A DNA stretch of 28,216 nt from Plakobranchus ocellatus (GCA_019648995.1 BLXT01000021.1:486001-514216), one strand, 5' to 3'. Counted from the first letter of the stretch, positions 22,501 through 28,216 are shown. Program-made: numbers and translations. Notes: generated by a model from the sequence alone, not told the origin.

Positions 22501-25500
22501 AGAAAACATAGCAGGTGAGTTTAAGGACGATCCCTGCTCATTTTTGTGAATCCTTTTATACTGAAAGAGTTTCTTTTTTCCCTTTTTCCTAAAAAAGATA
22601 TGCTTTTATTTGTTGAAAAAGGCAAAACAATTTTCTAAAAGGGGAATTTTAAATTACCATAAAACCTGAAATGTGTTAAATAGCACAAAATTAAAAAATA
22701 AAATTATTTATTGCACCTACCACAAACACGAATGTTAAATTTTTGGTCAACAAGACAAACATTAAAAAAAAAAAACAAGTAGTAGAATACATAACTGAAA
22801 TGCTAGCACTCAATAGGCAGATCTTATGATGGCTACTGGGAAGATTTTTTTGTGTGTGTGCGACACATCATTTATGATAAGAAAATTTATTGTTGGTTTA
22901 AAAGAAATCATACACTTCACCATGTACCCCTAGCACAGCTCTAAATAAAAATACACATTCTTAATTGTGAATCTTGTAAAAAGGATAATAATCACTCACA
23001 AATGTAGACTTAAGTGACAACCACATGATAAATGAATCTAAAGTAGACACAGTGTTTGAAGAATGTGAACATCATGTGAATCACATTTCAAGCCTACAAA
23101 GTCTGAAGCATTGCATACTTTTTTTTCATATTTAGAGGTATCTGACCACGAGATCAAATCAAACTTCATTCAAAATAGCCCAAAAGGAACTCTATGTCAA
23201 CAAAATTTACATGAAATACAAAAGTGAGTACCTTCATGTCTTTGTCCTGATTGCTATCGGTATGTAAGTGGCACAGATAAAAAAAGGATTGTCAATCACT
23301 TGATAGAAGGGAAAAGGTTTTCTTTTCCTACAGAGAGCCATATATGAAGGAAAATTTTACTGTTATGTTTTGCCTCTCACGTGTCTCTTCAGATGTTCTA
23401 AAAGTATTTAAATTTTGCAGGTCTGCCTCTGCCTTTTTCAGCATCTATTCTTCCACTAAAAATAAGATTTTCAAGTTCTACATGATGTTTCAAATGCTTT
23501 AATCCTTTTAAATAATGATCTTCCACAATAGGATTCTCTCAAGACCATCTCAGTTGATGGCTTTTCATAAAGCCTTTAACAGTTTCCATAAACACCTAAT
23601 CAAAAGCATTTATACCCCTGAAAATCTTTAAGAATCTTCATGATTCACAGCCATACATATATGATGAATATGGATGATATATTGTTCAGCTTAATGTTTT
23701 ATATAGAAAACTCGATACACATATATTCTACAGAAATTAATCATGTTGGATTTTCTATGCTTTTTTTTAAAGAGCATACGATAGCTGAAAGCTTCATTTT
23801 GTGACTAGATATGCAAAGAAGAAAACATTATCAAGGAGAAAAGAAGAAATCATTACACCTCATGAATTCATGATTTAGATTGAAACATTTCAAAATATGG
23901 TGTAAGATACATAGAATGACAAAATGGATAAATACCCTGGATCCTTTGGTTTCCTTGCAGCCCTTTGAATACAAACATTCTCAAATGTGTTATCTGAGAT
24001 ATGAGGAAATGAAAAAAGGAAAACTGCATTGAATTCAACAAATTATGAAGAATTGCAGTCCTCATCAACATGAGATTAAAGAAAATAAAAATAAATGTCA
24101 ATAAGAAATAATCTTTAGATGAGGAGAATGCGTTTACATTGAGAATGCTTTCATTGAGGCACAAAAAATGATCTAAATCCAGTTTTCACCACTGTAAGAT
24201 CATTCAAACTGTTACAGCGATTTATAATGTTTGAAATATGCCTTGTGACTCATTTGAACTGGTTCAACTAATATTGCTTCAGATATAATGCACATCTTCA
24301 TTAGATATGTTTTATCTTTGTCAAACTGAGAGAAGAACAATGTTATGGTGAGTTTTAAAAAAATATTAAAGAAGTTATTAGACTAAAATTTGAAGAAAAA
24401 AAAAAGATAATAATTTAAATATTTCTACACATTAATGCAACCCATTCAATTTTACATTTTGAGTTCAGACAAATAAACATGAAGAAAACTTAATTTGTTG
24501 ATTCAATTTGCATTTAAAATTACTAGTCTTATTGATTTTACTTTGACATCTACTGTTCCCACATACATTTGATTACTTTTAAGATATTTCATTAGACCAT
24601 TTTTTAGTGAAAATGGAATTTCATGCGCAAACTCACACCTATTGTACTTAATTAAATATCTTGCATTAATCAATAGCATGGGCAAATTGTCTTGAATTTT
24701 AAAATACTTTGTTGGCAAGAATTTTATGGGTACAAAGTTTCATTAGGCTTCCCAACATCTAGCAGTCAGCAGTCTAACTGATGACATTGCTGCAAAAGTA
24801 TGCTTTGTTGTTTTTGCCCATTGCTAGGACTTGTATATGACAAGATGTTGTATTTAATGATGAAACTACCACTTTATTGGAGTCAGAAATTTAAAATCAT
24901 ATTCCTAATTTATCAGGTTCATAGCACTATTTCATAAATTTCTTCAGAGGGTTGTAAAATGGAGATGGACAAGTGACAAGCAAAAGTGCCTTGACAAGTT
25001 AAAACAATGCTATGCTCAGACAAAGTTCTAGTACATTCTAACTTAGAGAAAAATGTAGCGATTAGCTGGGATGTTTGTCCTTATGGTGAGGCAGTGGTTC
25101 TTGTAGAGAAGCAGTATGAAACAGTGATGCTTTGAATCATATATCTTTACTAGTTCAGCCTGAAAAAGTACTGATGCCTCAAGATGTTGTAGAGCTGATT
25201 GGTTTGTTAGGCAAAGCAGCTGTTACTGCTTCAAATATAATACTTCACACCAAAGAGGATACAGTCTTGAGCCATTTATTTAGGTAAATTTTACAGGCCA
25301 GCCAGATAGTGGGGCAGATTATTGCAGATCTTCTTTAATAAATGTAAGGGGGGCAGTCTAGTCGCGAGCCTAGAGGTTGTTACCCAGCCCTTCTGAATTA
25401 TCTCTCCTTTCCTAGGCCCTGTACACGCTGACTACCCCTGAGCATTATGTTTGACAAGTTCATTGACACATGGGTACATTCTCCGCAAGTCCATCCCAGA

Positions 25501-28197
25501 AGGATTGTTTGATGTTGACTGAAGAAAAGCGACTGATGTTGATAAAAGAAAACTTGATTTGTTGTTCCATGTTCAAGTTTGAAAGTAAAAATAGTCCTTG
25601 TAGCGTCTTTGTGCCAATACGCGCTTATTTTTAAATGTTTTTTTATGAAATAATTCGTTAGTAATAGGGTTTTTAAATTTTTATTGTTAGTTGTCAGATG
25701 TATTATTAACTTTTGTAGTTTTGAGAATGTAAAGGAAGGGTGTTCTGTAATATTTTTAGATCTATTTTGTGTAGAGGATGGAAGAGATGTTACCATTGAG
25801 TCTTTTATGGCACAGCCTGAGGTATGGGCTCACCTCTTCAGCCCGCATCCTTCTCAGAGACAAGACGTGTTTTTATCCTGACCAGTGTACTTTACCTTTT
25901 TTTTTTATAAACTTCACCATATTATAAGTATTTAAGAAGTGTCAAAAGAAGAGATGCAGCCAGTTCTTGAAAAACTACAAGCGCAGGTAAAGTTGTATTT
26001 TAATTAAAATTATATTTTTTTTGTTTGGTGTTTTAATTTCATGCTTATTATAATGCACTTAGTTTTTCTCTTAAAAGTCTAGATTTGAGGCAATTTGCTC
26101 ATAAGGATGAGTCAGTTATGCCTCTAGATAAGACACAGTCTAAAATGTATGTTTAATTTCAACAGGCTGCTCCTCTGTCAATCAAGTTTTATTTTCTTGA
26201 GCACATTAATTAGTTAATACTTGGTTATTTCTTTAGTGCTATTCCTTTAGTGTCTCAACTTCAATTAATTACAAATAACTTTATTGATTTTTATTGTTAT
26301 TGAAAAGAGTTGTATAAATTCCGCTTCATTGATAAAGTGATGCACTAACTTGTAGTTGTGGACCTGTTCGTGAGTGGTCCCACAGGAGGACAATCCAATG
26401 AAACCCATCTAATTGATGTTAGCTGTACCTTACTAAATGCGTTTCAGGCGCACCAGTGCTTTAGCACTACTCATATTTTGCTGATAATAAGATACATATT
26501 GTAGAGATATTTATACGTTTCCCATTGTGAAATAGAATGTATTTCCATTTTTATTATTAACAATAAGAGATATTTATGGCTGGTAAAGGAGTATCAAGGG
26601 CCATAACTGTACAAATTTGGGTTACTTAGGGCACCATGTGTTACTTCTAGTCTATAGATGATGACTTTCCTGCTTTGTTCTATATTAATGAATCATGGAC
26701 TTATGTTTCATTTTCCTTTTTAAGTGTTACTTTTACTTTAATTTGCATGCAGATTCACCTTTTTCTTTCTGTCTCAAGCCTGACGCTGGAAGCTTACAAA
26801 AAGCAGTGTTATATATATTATTTTAGAGAATGGACATGTCAATATTTGCTCTCTTATTGCCTAGTCTAGTGTGCCCATCTCCATTCTCTTGTGTGTGCAA
26901 TCTGCTGTTTTTCCTTTTGTTTAAATACTCATAATCTGTACTCTTTATATCCTCTCTTTATTGTTTACATCTTTTTGATATCTATTACGTTTTAAGCAGG
27001 TTCTAGGTGACTTGGCATGATATTCATTAATGATGTAAATTGTTTTAATTAATCAGACATGTGCATTAATCTGTCCCTTGATATTTTCCCTCAGCACGCA
27101 GAGGGCCCATCTGGTAAGGTATTTTTTTTTAGGATTTTTTGGAAAAGGTTTAATTTTGTTGGGTTTTTAGTCAGGTTGTATTATGGGTATTTTAGTTTGA
27201 GTCGAACAGAGTTTTAGCCTAATATGGTTTTTATTAGGGGTTTTTATAAGGTTTTTATTGGGTTATTTTAGTTCGAGGTTACTTGGTTTTTTTTGTGGAC
27301 ATCAGTATACCTATGTGGAATAGTTTAGTTTTCTTAATAAAGCGTATCTTTCTTCTATTTTTGTATACCTTGCACCTGTTTTGAGTTTAGTGTGTGTTGT
27401 CGCCCACGTAGTTTGTTACACTGTGATTGTGGTATCAGAATAGTGCTAGTGTGACGTGTTGTATGTAATAAGGGTATAATAAGCCTGTCCGCCCCTAAAC
27501 TGGTCACCACACAACACCAAAACCCCTTTACATAAAAAAGCAGAGATAGGTATTGACAGCAAATGTCCTCTATGGGGAAGAAAGCTCATTGTGCATCCTT
27601 CAGGTGTAGTATTGGGATTTTTGCATGATCAACACATTTTATACTGAGAAATGATAAGCATGTGATTGTAAATATTAAGGAAAGGATATGTGAGAGTATT
27701 TGACTGGCAATATTTTTAGCTAACCTTGATTACATAAGATGATAATTCTAAACTTTTCTGGCAAGAGTTGTTTGTGTAATACTGACCTAATGAGCCTGTG
27801 CATTGCATAACTGGTATTTTCTAGAAGATGTGGGCTGTGGTTATAAAGGATCGCTGACAGATTAAGGAGGAGATCGCTAAAAGATAGACTACTGATGTTG
27901 AAAAATTTGAACACTTACAGAGAGATACTTGTTTTTCTTAAATTGTTTTTGATTTAAATTAACAAAATTTTCTTAACAATGGGCAAGATCACCACTCAGG
28001 AAATGCTATAAACAATATAAAGTCTAGGATCCAAAGGATGCAATGAAACTAAATTGATATATAAAGTAAAAAGAAAGAAGTCAGTTACAAACTTAATATT
28101 ATATTTAAAACTAAACAATACTCACAAAGTTAATTAACTCTTTGTGTCCGGATTTTTTTTCCACATCTGGACGGAGTTTTCTCCCTCTGCCCTCTTT
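4365..28197 (-). CDS. multi-exon gene, unrecognised Lys/Ser-rich probably nuclear protein
   Basis: Thirteen exons are proposed on the minus strand, running from the right edge to a TAA at 4365-4367. The joined exons from 23993 to 4365 keep one open frame through ten junctions with matching phases. About 525 residues are visible. The N-terminal half has basic clusters (KKGKKKLFQYKR, KPKKKKQ, ETKKKARS) that could be nuclear localisation signals. The middle has aromatic and Ser/Thr-rich runs (TETFWDPNLSS, QYTYISTYTYGS). The C-terminus is acidic (WDNDDLGLQLVESVEV, QEQEVQED). No signal peptide, membrane helix or enzyme motif is seen. The start codon is missing and probably lies beyond the right edge. 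One exon (phase 0 to phase 1) is still missing between 27.7 and 24.0 kb. I do not recognise the family. A chromatin or cell-cycle role would be a guess from composition only. Confidence 0.65.
4536..5073 (-). other. last intron, nothing recognised
   Basis: AT-rich, with a 14-base A run near 4733 and another near 5046. Confidence 0.45.
5074..5179 (-). CDS. exon 12, 106 bp
   Basis: The acceptor GTCTTGCTTTTTCTAG and the textbook donor ATTTCT|GTAAGTTT bound an exon open only in phase 2 to 0. It reads SQMKTLCIVEKIPEKQW, then PVSKLRASTPKDKAIPIS. Two AG sites three bases apart (CTAG, CAG) allow a one-residue choice at the start. STPKDK resembles a proline-directed or basic-residue phosphorylation site. 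The exit phase matches the last exon. Confidence 0.68.
5180..5961 (-). other. intron between exons 11 and 12
   Basis: AT-rich. A 31-base acceptor/donor pair at about 5470-5500 is open only in phase 1 and would be an alternative to the two microexons if both are wrong. Confidence 0.4.
5962..5987 (-). CDS. candidate microexon 11, 26 bp
   Basis: GATTAAACTTCAG|TTTC and AAGGG|GTAATG bound 26 bases that convert phase 0 to phase 2, exactly what the flanking exons require. It reads FHSNQIPK plus a split Gly codon. It was searched for because of the phase gap, so its support is weak. Some exon of this remainder must exist between 5180 and 6654 if the neighbours are right. Confidence 0.27.
6017..6256. 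repeat. imperfect (GAT)n trinucleotide array
   Basis: About 240 bases of GAT/GGT/GAA units with scattered changes. The open frame at 6035-6265 (Met/Asp-rich) is a product of the repeat and not a gene. It lies inside the intron between the two microexon candidates. Confidence 0.85.
6655..6686 (-). CDS. candidate microexon 10, 32 bp
   Basis: GGGCTTGATTTTCAG|ATCC and CTCTGTT|GTAAGTAA are both good splice signals. In the phase supplied by exon 9 it reads PKKRNSSASV, a short basic stretch like a nuclear localisation signal, and leaves in phase 0. All three frames are open because it is so short, so the frame is not independently proven. Confidence 0.38.
6687..8645 (-). other. intron between exons 9 and 10, nothing recognised
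   Basis: AT-rich. Holds a short TG repeat (6832-6848). A small segment near 7545-7640 has several GATC/GGATCC words and higher GC but no coding pattern. Confidence 0.4.
8646..8762 (-). CDS. exon 9, 117 bp
   Basis: The minus-strand exon is bounded by CGCTCTGCAG|ATAAAAAAC (weak pyrimidine tract) and TTGCTG|GTAGGTC. It is open only in phase 1 to 1 and reads KKQVRKCSTLLLESDSC then MRQLESLGLTAIPSGAALPVA. The raised GC and the Leu/Ala-rich composition stand out from the flanking introns. An earlier AG (at about 8778) would add KPRSAD in phase 0, but phase 1 is what the previous exon supplies. The opposite-strand open frame 8405-8806 is its shadow. Confidence 0.6.
8763..10034 (-). other. intron between exons 8 and 9, nothing recognised
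   Basis: AT-rich. Open frames on either strand near 9539-10054 are short, of AT-driven composition and carry no motif. Confidence 0.45.
10035..10076. repeat. (TA)n microsatellite
   Basis: Two TA arrays split by ATTTTTT. The arrays are self-complementary. Confidence 0.8.
10441..10531. repeat. T run followed by A-rich run
   Basis: About 13 T at 10446-10459 and A-rich (AAAAAAG)n at 10497-10530. Simple sequence, able to fold back on itself. Confidence 0.7.
10708..10863 (-). CDS. exon 8, 156 bp
   Basis: The acceptor GGTCTTTTTTTCTCCAG|CAACTAC is excellent and the donor AAAGAAG|GTATCTG is good. Phase 1 to 1. It reads TTTSGTKKGCKSPTVFMQ, then KKPAYLNSSVQKGKSDI, then SEVEFPDFISPIYLKE. The same frame stays open to the left up to a Lys run, which could mean an earlier acceptor, but the pyrimidine tract argues for this start. 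The basic then acidic/aromatic order (SEVEFPDF) is typical of a disordered linker with a binding motif. Confidence 0.67.
10864..11884 (-). other. intron sequence, nothing recognised
   Basis: AT-rich with A and T runs. The open stretch at 10864-10982 on the minus strand is in a different frame from the exon at 10708 or meets a stop, so it is treated as intron. Confidence 0.4.
12094..12446 (+). other. sequence inserted between the two mariner segments
   Basis: About 350 bases of AT-rich DNA that I cannot match to mariner or to other elements in the window. No clear terminal repeats or target-site duplication were seen by eye. Confidence 0.4.
12447..12950 (+). pseudogene. mariner transposase catalytic core, broken
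   Basis: Blocks in order are DETWI (12462), KGHAVVF, INYLVEKQT, HDKVPVH (12692), RFEILPYPAYSLDLPSSDF (ending 12805) and a tail EHPFHDKKHIIEVIEQGF. The consensus HDNAPAH and YSPDLAPSDF are easily seen behind these. All three catalytic Asp codons survive although the frame does not. This indicates moderate age. Confidence 0.85.
13515..13611 (+). CDS. possible plus-strand exon next to the LTR-like repeat
   Basis: An open stretch reading SRSQEVIVPSVALPQ then AAVYKNAGVTDKDIKVL ends at a good donor, GTACTG|GTATGTC, in phase 0. The left boundary is unclear; AG sites lie near 13508, 13519, 13529 and 13561. GC is higher than around it. It may equally be part of the neighbouring repeat or chance. Confidence 0.25.
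13805..14526 (+). mobile_element. LTR-like repeat, copy 1 (fossil)
   Basis: This stretch matches 26588-27309 in the same orientation, with clear blocks such as CTGCTTTGTTCTA, AAGCAGTGTT, CATTCTCTTG, TCTGTCC, TTTTCCCTCAG and TGTGGACATCAGTATA. Divergence is high, so the insertions are old. The right third is rich in GGGTTTT-type words (14310-14410). Copy 1 lacks the clear end region seen in copy 2. An LTR of a retrotransposon is the best guess. No gag or pol is attached. Confidence 0.45.
14719..14793 (-). CDS. exon 7, 75 bp
   Basis: TTGTCTTTTTATGCAG and GGGTCAA|GTGAGC are strong sites. In phase 1 to 1, the phase of both neighbours, it reads GPCDQSSTQGGSQYTY then ISTYTYGS. The phase 0 frame is open as well (QDPVIKAVPKVDLSTL), so the choice rests on the neighbours. 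The Tyr/Ser/Thr-rich run is carried on by TTTSGTKK at the start of the next exon. Confidence 0.6.
14794..15318 (-). other. intron sequence, nothing firm
   Basis: AT-rich. An inverted repeat GAGATT/AATCTC lies near 15293-15313, just left of the LINE leader, and may belong to the LINE's 5' untranslated part. Confidence 0.35.
15319..15533 (+). repeat. left copy of a ~215 bp direct duplication around the gap
   Basis: Matches 15680-15896 with about ten differences, including two one-base length changes in A runs. It covers the LINE leader and the start of the endonuclease. Confidence 0.85.
15537..15679. other. assembly gap (143 N)
   Basis: Run of N. The true length is unknown. It sits between the two copies of a near-identical repeat. 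Confidence 1.
15680..15896 (+). repeat. right copy of the ~215 bp direct duplication around the gap
   Basis: Begins exactly at the end of the N run with TAGCATAGCCATGG and matches the left copy at an offset of about 361 bases. The similarity of about 95 percent suggests either a young tandem duplication or two haplotypes laid end to end by the assembler. Confidence 0.85.
16540..16686 (-). CDS. exon 6, 147 bp
   Basis: The acceptor TTTTTTTCAACAG and the near-ideal donor ATCCT|GTAAGTAG bound an exon open in phase 1 to 1. It reads IPMSFLRKGSPLLPLVLSN, then VGNDTSLGISRHAYHDKE, then DLEKLPWVTIS. The split codons (G+TT at the left junction, T+CA at the right) give Val and Ser. Composition is less basic than exon 5. 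SPLLPL and KLPWV could be short partner-binding motifs. Confidence 0.68.
17113..17163 (+). CDS. possible plus-strand exon, 51 bp
   Basis: TTATGTGTAATCAG|AAAATAAAAGG and a strong donor ACTTCT|GTAAGTG bound 17 codons, KIKGRGRRDTCISGITS, in phase 0 to 0. The phase would fit the candidates at 13.5 and 21.2 kb. Chance is a real alternative. Confidence 0.22.
19531..19555. repeat. (TTA)n microsatellite
   Basis: About six TTA units in a row, followed by diverged ATCA-type units. Confidence 0.75.
19650..19681. repeat. CCT repeat, C run and A run
   Basis: CCTCCTCCTCCT is followed by about nine C and ten A. Simple sequence only. Confidence 0.75.
20064..20453. repeat. T/C-rich low-complexity tract
   Basis: A long pyrimidine-rich stretch with CTATC and TCTC units. 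It keeps a plus-strand frame open by composition (Leu/Ser/Phe-rich), not by coding. Confidence 0.6.
21209..21241 (+). CDS. possible plus-strand microexon, 33 bp
   Basis: TTTTTCATAATAG|AACC and GTTGAG|GTAAGAAG are good splice signals. The 11 codons read NLKPSVQVIVE in phase 0 to 0, which fits the candidate at 21517. On its own it is too short to trust. Confidence 0.25.
21517..21583 (+). CDS. possible plus-strand exon, 67 bp
   Basis: The acceptor CTCACCAGCTCTGCAG and donor GAATG|GTATGAT bound an open stretch reading EANKKATQPPYEYEKCC then WITEN in phase 0, leaving in phase 1. GC is about 45 percent against about a third around it. It would follow the 33-base candidate at 21209 with a 275-base intron. 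A second frame is open too. It lies inside an intron of the minus-strand gene. The protein is not recognised and chance cannot be excluded. Confidence 0.33.
21621..21660. repeat. poly(C) run with an uncalled base, then (CA)n
   Basis: An N at 21620 is followed by about 14 C, then a short CCCCTCC and CACACACACA tract. The length of the C run is probably not exact. Confidence 0.8.
21691..21822. repeat. minisatellite, three diverged copies of a unit of about 45 bp
   Basis: Copies begin near 21691, 21735 and 21781. Each has a form of CATANACTGTTCAG, then ACTAAATAGTGACAACAGC. Unit length is 44-46 bases and the copies differ at roughly a quarter of positions. The array lies within the first 160 bases of the intron after exon 5 (minus strand). 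Confidence 0.6.
21846..22254 (-). CDS. exon 5, 409 bp, the longest coding exon
   Basis: A 409-base open stretch, unusually long for this AT-rich region, is bounded by ATCAACCAG|AAACC and the ideal donor AACAATG|GTATGTAA. It encodes 136 residues rich in Lys, Ser and Asn. Runs in order: KPKKKKQMCRLETKKKARS, then a Cys-containing patch (EVCKCNYKYSPAKKT), then LWKKGSKLDSGEKKKDS, then a Trp-containing tail (DWSVTETFWDPNLSSIE). It leaves in phase 1. No known domain is visible. The pattern is that of an intrinsically disordered, basic region with a short aromatic motif at the end that might bind a partner. This exon anchors the whole gene model. Confidence 0.78.
22255..22476 (-). other. short intron (222 bp) between exons 4 and 5
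   Basis: GTAATG at the 5' end and TTTTGTATCAACCAG at the 3' end. Both flanking exons are in phase 0. Confidence 0.6.
22477..22588 (-). CDS. exon 4, 112 bp, Lys-rich
   Basis: The acceptor GCATATCTTTTTTAG and donor AAAAAG|GTAATG are clean. Of three frames only the one entered in phase 2 is free of stops: KKGKKKLFQYKRIHKNEQ, then GSSLNSPAMFSVDDALSKK. It leaves in phase 0, which is the phase in which the 409-base exon begins. The start is very basic and could serve in nuclear import or DNA binding. Confidence 0.7.
22589..23935 (-). other. intron, nothing recognised
   Basis: AT-rich sequence. A short minus-strand reading at 23390-23460 (GRIDAEKGRGRPAKFKYF) recalls the basic C-terminus of some LINE or transposon proteins but is too short to call. 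Confidence 0.4.
23936..23993 (-). CDS. exon 3, 58 bp
   Basis: The acceptor TTTCCTCATATCTCAG and donor CCAGG|GTATTT bound a 58-base exon. Only one phase (1 in, 2 out) is open both here and in the next exon. It reads NTFENVCIQRAARKPKDP with a split Gly codon at the 3' end. The split codon (GG+G) is completed by the first base of the exon at 22588. The basic run RAARKPK continues into KKGKKK in the next exon, as expected for one protein. Confidence 0.6.
25140..25330 (+). other. coding-like stretch, possibly a retroelement gag-type fossil
   Basis: A plus-strand reading with helical, amphipathic look (VLMPQDVVELIGLLGKAA, TASNIILHTKEDTV) stands out from the AT-driven background and recalls the N-terminal proteins of DIRS/Ngaro-type or other retroelements. 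No family can be named with confidence. It lies upstream of the LTR-like copy 2 but outside it. Confidence 0.2.
25775..25821 (+). CDS. possible plus-strand exon, 47 bp
   Basis: AGATCTATTTTGTGTAG and GCCTGAG|GTATGG bound an open stretch reading DGRDVTIESFMAQPE in phase 1 to 0. Phase 1 is what the candidate at 21517-21583 would supply, but 4 kb and minus-strand exons lie between. Surrounding repeats make chance or element-derived sequence quite possible. Confidence 0.2.
26588..27440 (+). mobile_element. LTR-like repeat, copy 2, with possible LTR end and primer-binding site (fossil)
   Basis: The part 26588-27309 matches copy 1 at 13805-14526. Copy 2 goes on with an AATAAA at about 27334, a CA-ended stretch (GTTTGTTACA ending 27420) and TGGTATCAGAA at 27430-27440, which resembles tRNA primer-binding sites that follow a 5' LTR. 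These parts in this order suggest a Gypsy-type or related LTR. No gag, pol or env follows within the window, so it looks like a solo or end-only relic. Its divergence from copy 1 suggests old insertions. The two copies lie in different introns with host exons between them, so they are not the two ends of one element. Confidence 0.4.
27725..27820 (-). CDS. exon 2 of the visible part
   Basis: On the minus strand the acceptor CCCACATCTTCTAG|AAAATACC is strong. The 96-base exon is open in phase 0 to phase 0, reading KIPVMQCTGSLGQYY then TNNSCQKSLELSSYVIK. The donor ATCAAG|GTTAGC is weak. A nine-base shorter donor, TTAT|GTAATC, keeps the same phase. Phase 0 matches the end of the exon at 28126. 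A second frame is also open here (phase 1 to 1), so the reading is not unique. It does not join directly to the next exon at 23993, which needs phase 1. Confidence 0.4.
27821..28125 (-). other. intron between the first two visible exons
   Basis: AT-rich with no coding pattern. A second strong donor-like site (TCTCTCT|GTAAGTG near 27917) has no convincing exon in front of it. Confidence 0.35.
28126..28197 (-). CDS. exon 1 of the visible part (left boundary sure, right boundary uncertain)
   Basis: Read on the minus strand, a basic open stretch (KEGRGRKLRP, DVEKKSGHKELINF) runs into a strong donor, AACTTT|GTGAGTATTG. The intron begins at 28125 and the exon ends in phase 0. A TGA in this frame at 28203-28201 means the exon must start after it, at an AG near 28198 or 28194, unless the frame is wrong. 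The poly-pyrimidine tract that would support an acceptor lies at or beyond the window edge. Composition matches exons 3-5. GC is higher than in the flanks. Confidence 0.45.
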
Positions 28198-28216
28198 CTT
28201 TCATATAGTTAGCGGC

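Larger units (their letters stand above)
23994..27724 (-). other. long intron(s), probably hiding at least one exon
   Basis: The phase change from 0 (exon ending at 27725) to 1 (exon starting at 23993) demands at least one exon in here whose length leaves remainder 1. Candidates that I tried at 27.58, 24.7 and 24.3 kb have either the wrong phase or poor donors. The intron carries an LTR-like repeat at 26.6-27.4 kb and a coding-like plus-strand stretch at 25.1-25.3 kb. Confidence 0.4.

Noticed and set aside
23390-23460. LINE C-terminus on the minus strand (GRIDAEKGRGRPAKFKYF)
   Set aside because: The resemblance is limited to a short basic run, with no upstream reverse transcriptase blocks.
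24218-24334. Minus-strand stretch after a strong acceptor (TTCTTCTCTCAG), open for 38 codons to a stop
   Set aside because: It has no donor of the needed phase, so it cannot be the missing exon. An open run of this length is not rare here.
24503-24718. Minus-strand reading with KYNRCEFAHEIPFSLKNG as the missing exon
   Set aside because: Protein-like to the eye, but the acceptor is poor and only a weak donor gives the needed phase 1.
25398-25796. 132-codon open frame on the minus strand
   Set aside because: No motif, no good splice sites at its borders and a composition like the surrounding noise.
13805-27309. The two LTR-like copies as both ends of a single large element
   Set aside because: Host exons at 14793, 16686, 22254, 22588 and 23993 lie between them, and no retroelement genes fill the interval.
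1-28216. CRISPR arrays, tRNA or rRNA genes, bacterial operons
   Set aside because: Looked for by eye. No spaced identical repeats of CRISPR type, no cloverleaf with proper A and B boxes, and no bacterial gene organisation were seen.

Overview
The window is about 28 kb of AT-rich, intron-rich eukaryotic DNA. It has long non-coding stretches, GT-AG introns with T-rich acceptors, simple-sequence tracts, a LINE, a mariner transposon and two assembly gaps (143 N at 15537-15679; a single N at 21620). No bacterial features are seen: no operons, no Shine-Dalgarno sites and no long ORFs. The RTE-type LINEs and the mariner fit an invertebrate metazoan, with a marine mollusc such as a cephalopod as a loose guess. 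That guess rests on the mobile elements alone.

The main result is a split gene on the minus strand, running from the right edge (about 28.2 kb) to a stop codon at 4365. Thirteen exons are proposed. Eleven of them, from 23993 down to 4365, join with matching splice phases. The first two (28126-28197 and 27725-27820) also match each other, but at least one further exon (phase 0 in, phase 1 out) is needed between 27.7 and 24.0 kb and was not found. The visible exons give about 525 residues. The predicted protein is Lys/Ser-rich and low in hydrophobic runs in its first half, with several basic clusters and an acidic C-terminus, so a nuclear, largely disordered protein is likely. I do not recognise the family. 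The two shortest exons (32 and 26 bp) were chosen partly because they mend the phase and are the weakest links.

Layout from left to right. 1-2410 is a decayed RTE-like LINE on the plus strand, ending in a TGA-repeat tail. 2421-4364 is intergenic and includes a GC-richer, palindrome-bearing repeat (3181-3620) and a possible poly(A) signal for the minus gene. 4365-28200 is the minus-strand gene, whose introns hold the mobile elements. These are a GAT-repeat array (6.0-6.3 kb), a mariner fossil (11.9-13.0 kb), one copy of an LTR-like repeat (13.8-14.5 kb), a second LINE fragment duplicated across the N gap (15.3-16.3 kb), a 45-bp minisatellite (21.69-21.82 kb) and a second, longer copy of the LTR-like repeat (26.6-27.4 kb).

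A few short open segments on the plus strand (about 13.5, 17.1, 21.2, 21.5 and 25.8 kb) have good splice signals and raised GC. They could be exons of an opposite-strand gene interleaved with the minus-strand gene, or chance; they are listed at low confidence.
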